Source: Nostoc sp. UHCC 0302
GTDB taxonomy: Bacteria > Cyanobacteriota > Cyanobacteriia > Cyanobacteriales > Nostocaceae
Reading direction: 5' to 3'
Assembly: GCF_038096175.1 (NCBI RefSeq)
Contig: NZ_CP151099.1
Span: 6,612,001 to 6,676,000 of the forward strand
DNA length: 64,000 bases
Shown here: piece after piece, positions 63,944 to 64,000 of the stretch
How the letters are laid out: every line of letters begins with the position of its first letter
Numbering within the stretch: position 1 is the stretch's first letter
Translations under genes and position numbers: made by a program
Notes under the pieces: generated by a model
Told to the model about the DNA's origin: nothing
What the model saw: the letters and a program-made list of their open reading frames with translations, nothing else
Databases searched by the model: none

Positions 63944-64000
63944 ATGCCGAAAGCAATTTGGAATGGAACTGTTTTAGCCGAAAGCGATAACACCGTAGTT
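63944..64000 (+). CDS. DUF427 family protein (3' end outside window)
   Basis: ATG 63944 gives MPKAIWNGTVLAESDNTVV, the usual opening of DUF427 proteins, which continue for about 75 more residues beyond the window. The family is small, soluble and of unknown function. The 230 bp upstream hold only a dispersed repeat near 63795. Confidence 0.75.
   Translation, partial: MPKAIWNGTVLAESDNTVV

Noticed and set aside
63796-63990. 64-codon frame at the right edge
   Set aside because: Overlaps a dispersed repeat and runs in a different frame from the clear DUF427 start at 63944.

Overview
The window comes from a cyanobacterial chromosome, most likely a filamentous Nostocales species (Nostoc/Anabaena type). 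The evidence is the very frequent HIP1 octamer GCGATCGC, a petH gene with an N-terminal phycobilisome-linker-like domain, a phosphoribulokinase with the redox cysteines of oxygenic phototrophs, CAAD and DUF2358 proteins, a chloroplast-type E2 subunit, and many short dispersed palindromic repeats and heptanucleotide repeats typical of this order. Most of the window is housekeeping genes transcribed singly. It is interrupted by accessory patches full of broken genes.

Layout. 1-6.4 kb: an alpha/beta hydrolase cut by the window edge, a membrane-anchored Ser/Thr kinase, a Uma2-like protein, and uvrA behind a LexA-type SOS box. 6.4-11.6 kb: an AT-rich accessory patch with a DUF262-HNH nuclease gene split by an IS5-family element, a higA antitoxin remnant split by a 135-bp MITE, a Ca2+-binding EF-hand protein, a DUF2358 protein and 62-bp tandem repeats. 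11.6-25 kb: a GHL10 glycosidase-like protein, DUF1206 membrane protein, epoxide-hydrolase-like protein, pentapeptide protein, TauE/SafE permease, metK, prk, petH (two translation starts), hom and an SLH protein. 25-41 kb: CAAD protein, histidine kinase, Nmad3 protein, pcrA, a frameshifted ABM monooxygenase, MATE exporter, metallophosphoesterase, a Pro-rich membrane protein and a CheB-CheR-PAS-kinase-receiver hybrid. 41-51 kb: tRNA-Ala(CGC), HAD hydrolase plus methyltransferase, a BlaI/MecI-like operator, rtcB, a second methyltransferase, the pyruvate dehydrogenase E2 subunit, ylqD and an acyl-ACP/CoA synthetase. 51-52.4 kb: two paralogous small hydrophobic peptides. 52.9-55 kb: recQ.

55-64 kb is a decaying defence/toxin-antitoxin island. 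It holds a RelE-type toxin with a premature stop, a truncated DUF5615 toxin beside its DUF433 partner, a twice-frameshifted antitoxin, two copies of a 63-bp repeat array, the 3' tail of a lost NACHT-HEAT gene, and a complete NACHT-HEAT gene broken by an in-frame TGA and an IS630-type element. Removing the IS and one TA duplication restores the frame, giving about 1,309 codons: an N-terminal module, a NACHT NTPase and about 15 HEAT repeats of 35 residues. The same precise in-frame restoration works for the DUF262-HNH gene. The common theme is serial inactivation of conflict-system genes by IS elements, MITEs, stops and frameshifts while the neighbouring core genes stay intact.

The core genes cover photosynthetic electron transfer (petH), the Calvin cycle (prk), one-carbon and amino-acid metabolism (metK, hom), DNA repair (uvrA, pcrA, recQ), RNA repair (rtcB), lipid recycling and acetyl-CoA supply (acyl-ACP synthetase, E2) and signalling. 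No long operon is evident. The closest pairs are the methyltransferase/HAD pair (4-nt overlap), the acyl-ACP synthetase and ylqD genes, and the TA pairs.
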